A stretch of DNA of 64,000 nt from assembly GCF_002078875.1 (NCBI RefSeq), contig NC_034438.1:66665404-66729403 (forward strand), in the 5' to 3' direction. Below are positions 48,720 to 59,799 of this stretch, in pieces. Every line of letters begins with the position of its first letter. The stretch's first letter is position 1. Origin of the DNA: Numida meleagris (lineage: Eukaryota > Chordata > Aves > Galliformes > Numididae). The notes beneath the pieces are model-generated. The model saw only the letters and a list, made by a program, of their open reading frames with translations. It had not been told where the DNA came from and did no database searches. Made by a program: the position numbers and the translations under genes.

Positions 48720-50645
48720 CCCAATGTGAGCCTCCGCTGCAAAGCTGATCCGCTTGAAGTGGATGTCCACACTGCTTATTTGGTCCCTAACCCAGTCCTC
48801 ATCAGCGGAGACAGACTCCTCCTTGATCCTGACTTCCTCTGGGGTCTCAGGGGCTCAGGGCTCCTCAGGACAGCCTACAGCAGTATAGACAGAGACAAAG
48901 AAGACATGTAGCAACTCCGCCTTCTCTGTATCTTCCGTCACCAGAGAACCCACCTCATTCATCAGCTGGCCTACACTGCCTCTAGTGTTAGTTTTATCTG
49001 CAATGTATTTGAATCACAGAATTGTAGGGGCTGGAAGAGACCTCTAGAAATCATCGAGTCCAACCTCCCCGCAAAGCAGGCTCCCTAGAGCAGGTTGCAC
49101 AGGTAGGAATCCAGGCAGGTCTTGAATATCTCCAGAGAAGGAGACTCCACAGCCTCTCTGGGCAGCCTGTTCCAGTACTCTGTCACACTCACCATGAAGA
49201 AGTTCTTACACACATTTGTGCGGAACTATGCTTCGTTTTGTGGCTGTTCCCCTTGTCCTGTCACCACAGACCACTGAAAAGAGTCTGGCCTCATCCCTTT
49301 GCCTCTCGCACCTTAGATATTTATAGACATTGATCAGATCCCCTCTCAGCCTTCCTTTCTCAAGGCTGAACAAACCCAGGTCACTCAGCCTTTCCTCATA
49401 AGATAGGTGCTCAAGGCCCTTTATCATCTTTGTGGCCCTCCACTGGACTCTCTCCAGGAGATCCCTGTCTTTTTTTTGTACTGGGGAGCCTAGGACTGGA
49501 CACAGTACTTGAGCTGAAGCCTGACCAGGGCAGAGTAGAGGGGGAGGATCACCTCCCTTGACCTGCTGGCCGCATTCTTTTTAACACACCCCAGGATGCC
49601 ACTGGCCTTCTTGGCCACCAGGGCATACTGCTGGCTCATGGCCAACCTGTTGTCCACCAGGACACCCAGATCCTTCTCTGCACAGCTTCAGAAAAAGCCC
49701 TTTCTGTTGTCCTTGACCCCTCTTGCAAGGTTTGATTCTAAAGAGGCCTTAGCTTTCCTAGTTGCCTCCCCACATCCTCTGACAACCGTCTTATTATCCC
49801 TCCCAAGTGGTCAGCCCCTCCTTCCATGATCTGTAGACTCACCTCTTCCACTTGAGTTTGCCCAGCAGTTCCCTGTTTCACCATGCAGGTCTCCTGGCTC
49901 CCTTTATTGACTTCTTACCTGTTGGGATGCTCTGATCTTGAGATTGGAAGAAGTGGTCCTTGAATGCTAACCAACTATCTTGAACCCCTTTACATTCAGG
50001 TACCCTGACCCATGGGGTTTCCCCCAGCAATTGCTTGAAAAGGCCAAAGTTGGCCCTTCTGAAGTCCAGGGTTGTGATTCTGCTTGGTATTCTGTTCCTG
50101 CCACATGAGATCCTGAACTCCACAATCTCATGGTCTCTGCAACCAAGGCTGCCCCCAACCTTCACCGCTTCAACCAGACCCTCCTTGTTAGTGCGAATAA
50201 GATCCAGCAGCACTCCTCTCCTAGTTGGCTCATCCACCATTTGCATCAGAGAGTTATCATCAGTGCACTGGAGGAACCACCGGGACTACGGATGGCTGGC
50301 TGAGTAGGCCTTCCAGCAAATATCAGGGTAGTTAAAATCCCCCCCCCTGTAATTGTAAGGCTACTATCAGCTGCCTGTGGACTGCCACCAGTGCCAGTCC
50401 GGCTACAACCCCATCCTCCTTCGCATCTAGTTTAAAGCTCTCCAAATGAGCCTCACTAATTCCTGTCCCAGAACCCTTTTGCCACTGTGGTATAAACCTT
50501 TCCCATGTATTACTGTCAGGTCTGGTGTCCTAAAATACCAGCCATTATCAAAGAAACCAAAGCCCTACCTGGAGCACCAGCCTCGTAGCCAGGCATTTAT
50601 GGACAGGATCCTTCTATTCCGTCTACGTCATGGGCCATTCAATTG
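48720..50645 (-). mobile_element. Older CR1-type LINE (ORF1/ORF2), split by a younger CR1
   Basis: Two parts, 48720-49013 and 49690-50645, read as one minus-oriented element around a younger insertion. The right part encodes the endonuclease C-terminal region (LGCRDHEIVEF at 49878-50246, the counterpart of LGCSDHALVEF in the 56.4-60.1 kb element). Further on, after a deletion, comes an ORF1 C-terminal stretch (50420-50620, 'agaacccttttgccactgtg'). The left part holds sequence between endonuclease and reverse transcriptase. Several deletions and stops make it a fossil. Confidence 0.75.
49014..49689 (-). mobile_element. Younger CR1, 3' 675 bp, nested in an older LINE
   Basis: Begins with the complement of a CR1 tail ('gaatcacagaattgtagggg') and covers the 3' UTR and ORF2 C-terminus. 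The frame 49206-49427 contains [20 protein letters not shown]. It ends at 'atccttctctgcacagcttc'. The sequences on either side ('ctgcaatgtatttg' and 'aaaaagccctttctgttgtc') join into one continuous older element. Confidence 0.85.
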
Positions 50646-51072
50646 TTAATTTTGAAAAGTTGTTATTATTCCTGCATAATTTTTAAGACATTTATGTATC
50701 TTTTCCTTGTTCTATCTTTTGAAAATATTTTTCGTGAAAAAACATACATACGTACTTTTTTTGCCATGACCAGACTTCGATGTAAAGCAAAAGGGACGTA
50801 TTATGGTTGGCTACAAGATTCTCTTACTAGAACCACTGTTTCTTAACACCATTTATGTCTTGTATCTTATCCCTCTGTCTGAACATCTTGAAGATACATG
50901 TCGGCAGTTTGTCAAAGCCTGGAACACTGGTAGGAACTTTCTCAAACTAAAAGTGTGTAACAGTTCTGTGGAAGACAAGAACTGTTTTTTCTTTTGCCTC
51001 AAAGCTTGCTTCATGGGGCCTTTTTGGTGATAAGACTCTAACTGACAACTGCAAATTATCAAGGGGGGTGAG
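50646..51072. other. Unassigned sequence
   Basis: Nothing recognised between the LINE and the LTR. Confidence 0.4.
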
Positions 51073-51715
51073 TGTGTCACCGTGCCAGGGTGCTTCTGCT
51101 TATGATTGCAAAGAGCAGCAGTAGCGGGACAAGCAGTCTTTTTCAGGGGTGCAGATTGAAGGAGCTGCCCACTGCCAAAGGTGATAATGCTTGTGCATGG
51201 TAACGAAGGCACCACTCCCTGCTGGCTTACCTGTTGGGCCATGTGTGTCATGCTAACAGAGAGAAAAGAAGAAAATAAAAAACTGTGAAACGGGGGATAA
51301 AAGGTCTCCACTAAACTAAGAACTTTGGAGAAGAACTCCCAAAGAAAAGTAACAAAACCTTTGGAGGAGGAGAAGAACTCCCAGAGAAAAGAAACCATTG
51401 ACGGAGGAATTCCCTGAGAGAAAGAAACCTCTTAGGAAAGAACCCGCTGGGGCCTGCTTGCTGCGAAGCTTCCTGGCTTTCTTCCATCCCCTGCGGTGAT
51501 TGGACGAGTTCCTGAGATCAACGGAGGCACTACGAACAGTGCTCGACCCACGGTGGTGACTATCTCTCTCTTGCTTTCTACAAGGACTCCTTGCTTTTAT
51601 TTCCTACCCCTTTTCTATTGCCTGCTTTCCATTCCCCATCTCCCTAAGCCACTAGGATTTGTAATAAACTGGTTGGGCTAACATTTGACCCATTGTGTCT
51701 TAATATCGCTGTCAG
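51073..51715 (+). mobile_element. Probable retroviral LTR (about 640 bp)
   Basis: Starts near TGTGTCACCGTGCC and ends near 'atatcgctgtca'. It has a TATA-like 'gggataaaagg' (51294-51304) and AATAAA (51662-51667) 48 bp before the proposed end. Between them lie two imperfect copies of GAGAAGAACTCCCAAAGAAA (51331 and 51369 approximately). No matching target duplication was found for these borders, so they are approximate. No retroviral genes follow. Confidence 0.5.
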
Positions 51716-53848
51716 CTATACATATATTAAAAGAACCTCCTCTCCCTCCTATTAATTGGAGTGAGACAAGTTCCACAGAGCTAGGTAATCAGGAAAAAAA
51801 ATGTATAGAACTTCTTTATTAAGTCATTTAGAAGGAGACACAGAATTACAGAAGCAAATAAATTGCAGGTCTTTACAAAGAAGGAAGTGAATGTGAAAAC
51901 AACAACATGCTAAATAGCTGCTACTTCTGTACCTGTGGAATTATCATGCCTGAATGGCAATGAGGCCCAACAGTAAGATCCTCTATCATCAAATTTTTCT
52001 GGGATTTCTCTTTGTATTTAGTTGCTACATTTAAGTACTTTAGATTGCCTTAAATCTTCCAAGTAATTCATGTTCCAAGAGTTTAAGGAAAAGCTGTTCT
52101 TCAGTGCATTTTTTTTTACTTGCAGCTATTTAAAAGATACAGAGCTCCAGAGCTGTTAGTGTTGGCTTAGCTGCAGCTGAATTGGATACAAAATTCTTCT
52201 GCACTTCATCCATGACAACTACTCACATGTCACCTGCTCCCAAGGTCAGTCCAATCCACCACAACAAACTGGTTCTTTAATTATTCTCTTACACGCTTAT
52301 AGGAAGTGATGAGCGGGCCAACAAAACCCCTATCATTAGAGTATGCTAAGGACCAGCATTTTCATAGGTGATTAGTAAGCAACTTTTACCTACAGTCCTG
52401 AGAAGGGTGAAAGTCTCAGTGAAAAAGAGATTGTGGAAAAACTCTAGAAACAACGCAAAGCCGGCTTGGTGGCATGAGTAAGAGTCACAGAAGTTCCATC
52501 CTTTATCTCTGTTAGGACAAGGGATTTAATGAAAGGTAGCAATGGGAGAGAAGAGCCAGAAGCTAGGGCTCACATGTGGAAATTAAACTGATGCCAGGTG
52601 AAAATGCGTACCCTCAGGAGAAATCCTCCAAGGAGCAAGGAAATACTCTGAAATTAATGAGCCACAGAAAATTATCTATCAACTTGTGAATTTCTGGCCA
52701 AAAAGAGTGAAACTTCTAAAATTAACATCTGCTGTTACAACAGTGAATTCTTGTTAAGATGAGGCAATGAGTCACAAGGAATGGAAATGCAAACTTGTTA
52801 ATTTTCATGGTAAAAAATTCCTTTTAATTAAAATTGCATGAAAACTTTTGCACCTGACACATTTTAGCATTTTTTAAGTAGCTAAAGAGGAAGAGGGAGA
52901 CTGAGAATGAAAAATAATGGTTTATGTTCCATTTACATGTTTGAAGCCACGGAAGTAGAGGAGCCTCTGTATTTTGGCACTATTTTTTAGGGAATACAAT
53001 GAAAAATAACCTGTGATGCTTGGTACAGGTCAGCCAAAATAAGTAAAGAAGAGAAATATGTCAAATCTATTGCATGAAGTGAGCTGAAGAGAAAATGGAA
53101 AAAAAAAAAGGTTGTAGGCTAACACATGTATTTTGTGCTACATTGATGTTCTTGTATTTTTCTTCATTGTGAAGAAAGAAATAAGACGAGTAGAGATTGG
53201 AAGGAGAGAAAGGGGAGTATTAACTCAGAGCTGTATTATGCTTCATCTCCATAGGGGGTAAAGTTCTAGTGGCAAAAGTTTTAATAATCAATTAAAGTTA
53301 TTTCTCTAGCCAGTACAAGAGGGTGCAAGCAATGGTGAGAGGGGAAAGGAAAAGTAAAAGGGTAGGAAGAAGACACGCTGATAATTATGTCTTCCTGCAG
53401 AGGGGAATTAAGGTTACTGGGTACTCTGGGTACAACCTGCCCTTTTGTCGCGTGAGAGTGATACTGTTGGACTGGATCCCTAGCTGAAGTAAATCAGATG
53501 AATTCCACTGGTTTTGGTGTAATATTCCTATCTGTAATTTCTGCCTTTATAGCTAGTCACAAACATGTTGCTGGAGAAATTGTGCTTCAGTTAAGAAAGG
53601 ATGAGATTCTAGTGCCAGGTTTCCATACTCAGAAGCAGTGTTAAACACATTCAAAACATTTTAAGCATATTAATATAAGTAGCATAAACATAGAGTAACA
53701 CAACATAAGGTAACATAACATAAAGAAAAGCTGTTTTTGCCCACTCGTAATTGTAGCAGGGTTTTATACTTGATGTCTTCAGGTGGGGGAGGATTTGGAA
53801 AAATGCGCTTCAGTTCAGTGTCTGTTCCTCCAGGAAACCAGATGATGT
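51716..53848. other. AT-rich non-coding DNA
   Basis: Nothing recognised. Confidence 0.45.
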
Positions 53849-54225
53849 GCTTCAGTCTGGAGAAGAGGAGGCTCAGGGGAGACCTCATCGCTCTCTATAA
53901 CTACCTGAAGGGAGGTTGTAGTGAGCTGGGGGTCGGCCTCTTCTCTCTTGTAACTAGTGACAGGATGAGGGGGAATGGCCTCAAGTTGGGCCAGGGGAGA
54001 TTTAGGCTGGACATTAGGAAATACTACTTTTCTGAAAGAGTGGTCAGACGCTGGAACAGGCTGCCCAGGGAGGTGGTTGAGTCACCGTCCCTGGAGGTGT
54101 TCAAGAAACGTTTAGATATAGCGTTGAGAGACCTGGTTTAGTGGGGTTATGTTGGTGGTAGGTGGATGGTTGGACTAGGTGATCTTGTAGGTCTTTTCCA
54201 ACCTAGCTAATTCTATGATTCTATG
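53849..54225 (+). mobile_element. CR1 LINE 3' end
   Basis: From 'cttcagtctggagaagagg' to the tail 'ttctatgattctatg'. The frame 53737-54141 runs through the end of ORF2 ([19 protein letters not shown], then [20 protein letters not shown]) to the stop at 54141, little decayed. Same 3' subfamily as 28307-28437. Confidence 0.92.
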
Positions 54226-54779
54226 AAAGGATTCTCCACCTCAACTCCAACCACATCCCACCATACTTCATACTCATGAAATAAACCTCTTTCACTAAAA
54301 CCACTACCTACTGAGCTAAACCTTCACACTAATATCCAGCTGGTTGACTTTACCATCAGGTGATCCATCTCTGGTTTTGAGTGCAATAAGTTCTGGCTGT
54401 CTCATTTAAAATGCTTGTCTACCACTTTACACCTAGTAGTATCTTTCACTCTTGAGAGTGAGGCATTGTATGTTGAATTTTGGATTCATTAGTCATTTTT
54501 TTTTGCTAATTTTAGTTGAGACCAGTGTACAGAGTCTTAGAAAATCATTTTTCCATGCTGTCACATTTTTAGCCTTTTATGCCCAGAGGTTCCTTGGTCC
54601 CACTCTTGCTAACTCCACTGTTAGGAAAGTGCCTATGCTGCCTTTACCTCCTTCCTTCTACTGGTCATTCTTGATCAAGCACCCCTTGGTTTTTCCAGTG
54701 GAGTCCTTGCTGTGTTGCATTAAGGAAATAATGTAGTTGGATATAAAGCCTTGCATTTTGTGGAGCAGTTCCTCCACCT
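54226..54779. other. Unassigned sequence
   Basis: Nothing recognised. Confidence 0.4.
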
Positions 54780-54898
54780 GGTTCATGGTGCAGACAGTAT
54801 CCACATGGATCTTGATTATCTCCATAGAAGGAGACTCCACAACCTCCACCCACAACCACTCTGGGCAACCTGTTCCAGTGCCCTGTAACTTTGATGAA
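54780..54898 (-). mobile_element. Short CR1 fragment without tail
   Basis: 'catagaaggagactccacaa' and 'tctgggcaacctgttccagt' are CR1 3'-region blocks in minus orientation. The tail is not present on the left. Confidence 0.75.
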
Positions 54899-55065
54899 CA
54901 AAACACCTTGGGATGAGTAAACAAGCTTGGCAGCTACTCATGCCAGATATAAACACCCACAAGGCGCCTGGCTCGTACATGTGACCAAGGGGTTGTTGCG
55001 CAGATATAAACGGTTGTGAGCACATACAATAAAGGTCTTTGTCCTACACTAGCAATGGAATCCAT
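54899..55065 (+). mobile_element. Possible LTR fragment
   Basis: Two TATA-like 'gatataaac' words (54946 and 55003 approximately) are followed by 'tacaataaaggtctttgtcc' (AATAAA near 55028), an arrangement seen in retroviral LTRs. The borders are unclear and no family was recognised. Confidence 0.35.
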
Positions 55066-55742
55066 GCCTCAATTGCCACAAGAATGTTGCTTTTTCTATA
55101 GAAGTTCCAAAATGTTCACCTCTGAAATTCAGACTGCTGCTTCTTCATCTCTCTTTCAGCTTGTATGTCAAAAACACAAAGCATTTTCTGGTGCCTACTA
55201 GGTGTGTAGCATCTATTCTCAACTTAGGACTCACATATACAGTTGGAGGAACATGGACAGCTTGAGTGAAAAAATTGCACTAGCACAGGTAGTTAGCCAT
55301 TTTTTTGTTGGAAACTGAGGTAATTTCCTAAAAGCTGAAAGATGAACATTCATAAAGAGCAACAACAATAACGACAACAACAATACCTACCTTCTTTTAA
55401 TTCATGTTGCGTTGTGCATAAAAAATACATTTACCAATACTCTTTTTCCACAGGGCTTTCATTTTTGTGTGTGTTTTACTAATGTTCCTAATTTGCATCT
55501 AAAAAGCGATGAAATTTCAATAGCTCTGAAGCTTTGAGAGGTATTTTTATATCTGTGTGGCAACTTTTCCAGACAATACGAATAAAGATCACTCCGATCT
55601 TCAGTGTAACCCTCCCCTTGCTACTGGAGCTGTGAAAGATTCCCTTCAGGGAGGTAAAAAACACAGTGCATTTTTCTGTTCTGTTACGTCAGTGTTACTT
55701 CAGTATTTGCTTTGCAGCACAGCGACATGTTTGTAATCTGAG
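55066..55742. other. Unassigned sequence before the duplicated block
   Basis: It contains an AAC/AAT-rich short repeat near 55362-55388. Whether this belongs to the duplicated unit cannot be told, because copy B is cut by the assembly gap at the equivalent point. Confidence 0.4.
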
Positions 55743-55802
55743 GTTAATTAAATCTAGTCACTTACAAAAACCATGGGTGCGATTTGCAAGAAGCACGCCA
55801 TT

Positions 55803-55838
55803 TTTTGTCTGGGGATGTGTTTTTGTCTGGGGATGTGT
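55803..55838. repeat. Two tandem 18-bp units
   Basis: TTTTTGTCTGGGGATGTG occurs twice in a row. Copy B (about 61538-61573) has the same pair with one substitution in the second unit. Confidence 0.85.
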
Positions 55839-55947
55839 CAAATGAAATGTAGTAATGAGAATCGGTCATTACAGGTAAGGCTGCAAGGCCAAATTCCCTG
55901 TTGATGTCACTCCACTGACTTCAGAGTTAAAGGGTCTGGAGGAAAAT

Positions 55948-56292
55948 TCAGGCTGGGGAAGATACAACTGAGGGGGGAGGCTGGTCAATGTTTATAAATA
56001 TCTAAAGGAAAGTGGGAGGCAAATGGAAGAGGCCAGGCTCTTCCCGGTGCAGTGTACCAATAGGACAAGGAGAACTGTCCTAAAGCTTGTACATAGGAAG
56101 TTCCATACCAACATGCAGAAAAACTTCTATACAGCAAGGGTGGAACAGGTTGCCCAGAGGGGTTGTGGAGTCTCCTGCTATGGAGATATTCAAGACCTGC
56201 CTGAATTTACCCGCTTTAGCAGGGAGCTTGGACTCAACGATCTGATGAGGACCGTTCCAAGCCCAGCAACGCTGTGCCTCCGTGATTCTCTC
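55948..56292 (+). mobile_element. CR1 LINE 3' end (in copy A)
   Basis: A CR1 from 'gaaaattcaggctgggg' to 'gcctccgtgattctctc'. The frame 56023-56364 holds a decayed ORF2 C-terminus. The same insertion is present in copy B at 61678-62022, so it predates the duplication. Confidence 0.9.
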
Positions 56293-56395
56293 TATGCCTT
56301 TATCCACCTTTATTCACCCTCTACTTTGTTGGCTTTGTGTTGTTTTTATTACTATTATTGTTAAGACTTGAATGTCACCCAAAAGATTTTGGGAA

Positions 56396-58450
56396 GAGAT
56401 GGATGTGATGAGGGACCCTGTCAAAGTCTTTGGAGAAGTCCAGGAAGATGACATCCGTTGCCCTCCTCCCATCCACCGATGCCGTCACTTCATCGTAGAA
56501 GGCCACCAGATTGGTCAGGCAAGATCTGCCCTTGGTGAAGCCATGCTGGCTGTCTCGGATCACCTCCTCGTCACATGTGTGCCTTAACATGTCTTCTAGG
56601 AGGATCTGCTCCATGATCTTCCCAGGCACAGAGCTGAGGCTCACCGGCCTGTAGTTCTCCGAGTCATCCTTTCTCCCTTTCTTAAAAATGGGAGCAATGT
56701 TTCCCTTTCTCCAGTCACCGGGGACTTCACCGGACAGCCATGATTTTTCAAATATGATGGAGAGCGGCTCGGCAACCACATCAGCCGTCTCTCTCAGAAC
56801 CCTAGGATGGATATCATCCGGCCCCATGGACTTCCACACATTCAGTTTCATGAGGAGGTCTCAAACTTGTTCCACTGTTACAGTGGGACAGAATCCGCTC
56901 CTCTCACCCACACCTTGAGGTTCGGGGGCCTGGCAGACACCGGGAGCCGGACCACCAGTGAAGACCGAGGCAAAGCACTTACTGAGCACCTCAGCTTTTT
57001 CCATGTCTGAGGAAGCCAATTCTCCATCCTCATTTATCAGAGGGGGAACACTCTCCTTGACCTGTCTTCTCTTGCCTATGTACCTGTAGAACCCCTTCTT
57101 GTTATTTTTCACATCCCTAGCCAAGTTTAGTTCTACCTGTGCCTTGGCTTTCCTGATCCTATCTCTACATATGCGGACAACAGCCCTATATTCCTTCCAG
57201 GCTACACAACCCTGCTTCCACTTCACCTACATTTCTCTCTTTTCCCTCAGTTTAAGCTGCAGGTCCTTGCTCAGCCATGCCGGTCGCCCGCCTCCTCTGC
57301 TCGATTTCTTTTGCTGGGGAATGGAGAGCTCTTGCGCTCTCAGGAGGGTGTCCTTAAAGGGCTGCCAGCTCTGCTCTGTTCCTATGCCCTCAAGGACAGT
57401 TTCCCAGGGGATCCCACCCAGCAGTTCCTTGAGCAGCTGGAATTTCGCTCTCCTGAAGTTCAGTGTCCTCACTCTACTCTTTGCCAGGCCTGCATTCCTC
57501 CAGGTCACAAACTCCACCAGGGCATGATCACTACAGCCCAGGCTGCCCCCAATCTTAACCCCTCTAATGCTCTCCTCCACGTTGGTGAGCACCAGGTCCA
57601 GTAAGGCTCCACCTCGGGTTAGTCCATCTAATACCTGGACCAGGAAGTTATCCTCAACAGACTCCAGGAATCAGCTGGACTGTCTGCCGCCCGCCCTGCC
57701 GCTATCCCAGCAGATATCCGGGTGGTTGAAATCCCCCATCAGGACAAGAGCCCGCGAACGCGACACCGCCTGCAGCTGGAGCAAGAAGGCCTCGTCCACA
57801 GGCTCCCCCTGATCAGGTGGCCTGTAACAGACCCCAACCACTAGATCTCCTTTACCGGACCGATCCCTGACTTCAACCCATAAGCTCTCAACCTGGTCGT
57901 GGCTGTTACTCAGACACAGCTCTTCACAATCTATCCACTTCCTAACGTAGAGGGCAACTCCCCCTCCCTTCCTGCCCTGTCTATCCCTTCTGAAGAGGCT
58001 GTAGCCCTCAATCAGAGTATTCCAGTCGTGGGATTTGTCCCACCACGTTTCTGTGATAGCAACCAGATCATAATTTTCCAAGCACATCACGGTTTCCAAT
58101 TCCTCCTGCTTATTTCCCATGCTGCGTGCCTTAGTGTAAAGGCACTTCAGCTGGGCTTTCTGGCACACTACCTTTCTAGAGGGGCCCTCCCTCAAACTTC
58201 CAGAAGAAATCTGAAGTTCTCCCCCACTGCTTCCTAAAGCCCTAATACCCTCTTGTCCATACTCACATGTTACCATAGCCACCAACCTCACATCATCCCT
58301 TGTGTTCTTCCTACAAAAGGGTGCATCGTCCTCCTCATTCCCCCCACAAGACTGTGAGATCTTACTAGCACAAGCCCTTCCCAGAAGCACTGGCTCATTA
58401 CGTACAGGGTCCTTACTAGTGACCCTGGTTTCACCCCCACCCCCCTTCAT
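56396..58450 (-). pseudogene. CR1 ORF2: AP endonuclease and N-terminal reverse transcriptase
   Basis: All ~685 codons from 58450 to the break near 56396 lie in a single frame, interrupted only by three stops (57673-57671 TGA, 57229-57227 TAG, 56863-56861 TGA). The endonuclease shows YTKARSMGNKQEELE, ITETWWD, GVCYRPP, LMGDFNHPDICW and GCSDHALVEF, covering the N, E, D-N and S-D-H active-site blocks of APE-type LINE endonucleases. The reverse transcriptase begins with [26 protein letters not shown] and [10 protein letters not shown], then reaches [13 protein letters not shown], the first catalytic Asp region, before the truncation. The YADD box is missing, so no enzyme could be made. The start codon sits 7 bp after the ORF1 stop. 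Confidence 0.9.
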
Positions 58451-58457
58451 ACCTAGT

Positions 58458-59647
58458 TTAAAGCCCTTTCAATTGTAAAACCCTTTTCCACCAGTGGGAT
58501 AAGCTACTCCTATCGGTTGCCAGCAGGCCCGGTCTCGTGTAAATTGAGCCGAGGCTGAAAAACCCAAACCCCTGCCGGGCACACGAGGCTTGGAGCCAGG
58601 TATTAATCTGTTGCCCCATCATGTTTAGTCTCTTATTATTCCCTATAATTGGAGGGATAGAGGAGAACACAACTTGTGCTCCCAAACCCTTGACCAGATG
58701 CCCTAAGGCTCTGAAGTCCTTTTTCATGGTTCTAAGGGAAGTTCTTTCTATTTCATCACTGCCTACCTGAAACAACAACAGAGGATAATAATCCGAGGGC
58801 CGTACTAGGGACGGAAGTTTTCTTCCTTACATCTTTAACCCGGGCTCTCGGGAGGCAGCAGACTTCCCTGTGTAGAGGGTCAGGTCTACATATTGGGCCT
58901 TCCGCTCCCTTCAGCACCGAGTCACCAACAACAACGACCCGTCTTTTGTTCTTTGCTGAGGATGTTCTAATGTTAGGGGTAGTCCTGCTGGGCTTTGGAG
59001 ACACCTCCTAGTGGGGAGAACCATCATCTCCACCACTGTCCAGCTGTTTCCGCAGAGCACTGTACCTGTTCTGCAGGGGCAGCTGAGGAGGGAGGGGAAT
59101 CACCGGGCGGGTGCGCCTGCACGGCCGAGCAGGGACCTTCTGCCATTGCCCCCTGCCCCCCAGTTCATCACCGTAGTTAGGTGGGGGAGAGGACAGGGGG
59201 ATCACTGCAGCAGGAACACTGTCTGCCTGCTGGTTCCCCCGTTACCTGTTTGCAAGGCGGTAGGGGGTGACATGCTTCGTGCAGGGCTGCAGCTGGCTGC
59301 CTCGATCTCAGAGACAGTAGGGACTGGCACCACCGATCAATCTCCTGCTCACACTCCCTGATACTCCTCAGCCTCTCCACTTCCTCCTTCAGGTCAGCCA
59401 CCAGGCTAAGTAAATCATTTAGCTGGTCGCATCTGACACACACGCTTTCTCCATCGCCCTGCACTGCAAAGGCCAAGCTCAAGCACTCACTGCAGCCAAA
59501 AACCTGAGTACTAATATGTTGCTTTGGGACCTCCATCTGCGACACCCCATTTTTCTTGGCAGCGGCCACCCTTTTATGTGTGCATGGGACCTCAGTCTGG
59601 GTCCCCGCATTCTTCCTGGAAATAGCCTTCCACCGGGGGGCAGCCAT
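58458..59647 (-). pseudogene. CR1 ORF1: Cys-rich motif, coiled coil and esterase
   Basis: The likely start is MAAPRWKAISRKN at 59647; an upstream in-frame ATG exists at 59779. The N-terminal part has CSECLSLAFA...CVRCDQL, a CXXC pair resembling the zinc-binding motif of CR1 ORF1 proteins, followed by a heptad-like stretch DLKEEVERLRSIRE. The second half is an SGNH-type esterase: RRVVVVGDSVLKG (GDS nucleophile block), then QVGSDEIE and AQVVFSSIPP. The frame changes twice, near 59180-59205 and near 58822 in an A run, and one stop lies at 59010-59008. The protein is therefore broken. In the family this product binds nucleic acid and aids retrotransposition; that role is known, not shown here. 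Confidence 0.85.
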
Positions 59648-59799
59648 GGCAAACCAGCAGACACTAGCACGGTCTAGGGCAACCTTAACGAGGTGCAACT
59701 GGTCTGGTCCTCCCTGTTGCCGATAGCGCTGGCTCTGCCCTGACCGCGTTACCAGCCCGTTAACAGGTGCCCCTCCCAATACAGTGATACAACAGGCCG

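Noticed and set aside
1..55000. CRISPR arrays, tRNA or rRNA genes, bacterial operons
   Set aside because: No regularly spaced identical repeats, no tRNA-like cloverleaf with A and B boxes, and no rRNA sequence was seen. The only tRNA-like signal is the complement of a tRNA end at the retroviral primer binding site.
57099..58237. Plus-strand reading frames of 80-142 codons (57099-57527, 57311-57604, 57899-58237)
   Set aside because: They are antisense shadows of the CR1 ORF2, whose minus-strand frame carries all the conserved endonuclease and reverse transcriptase motifs.
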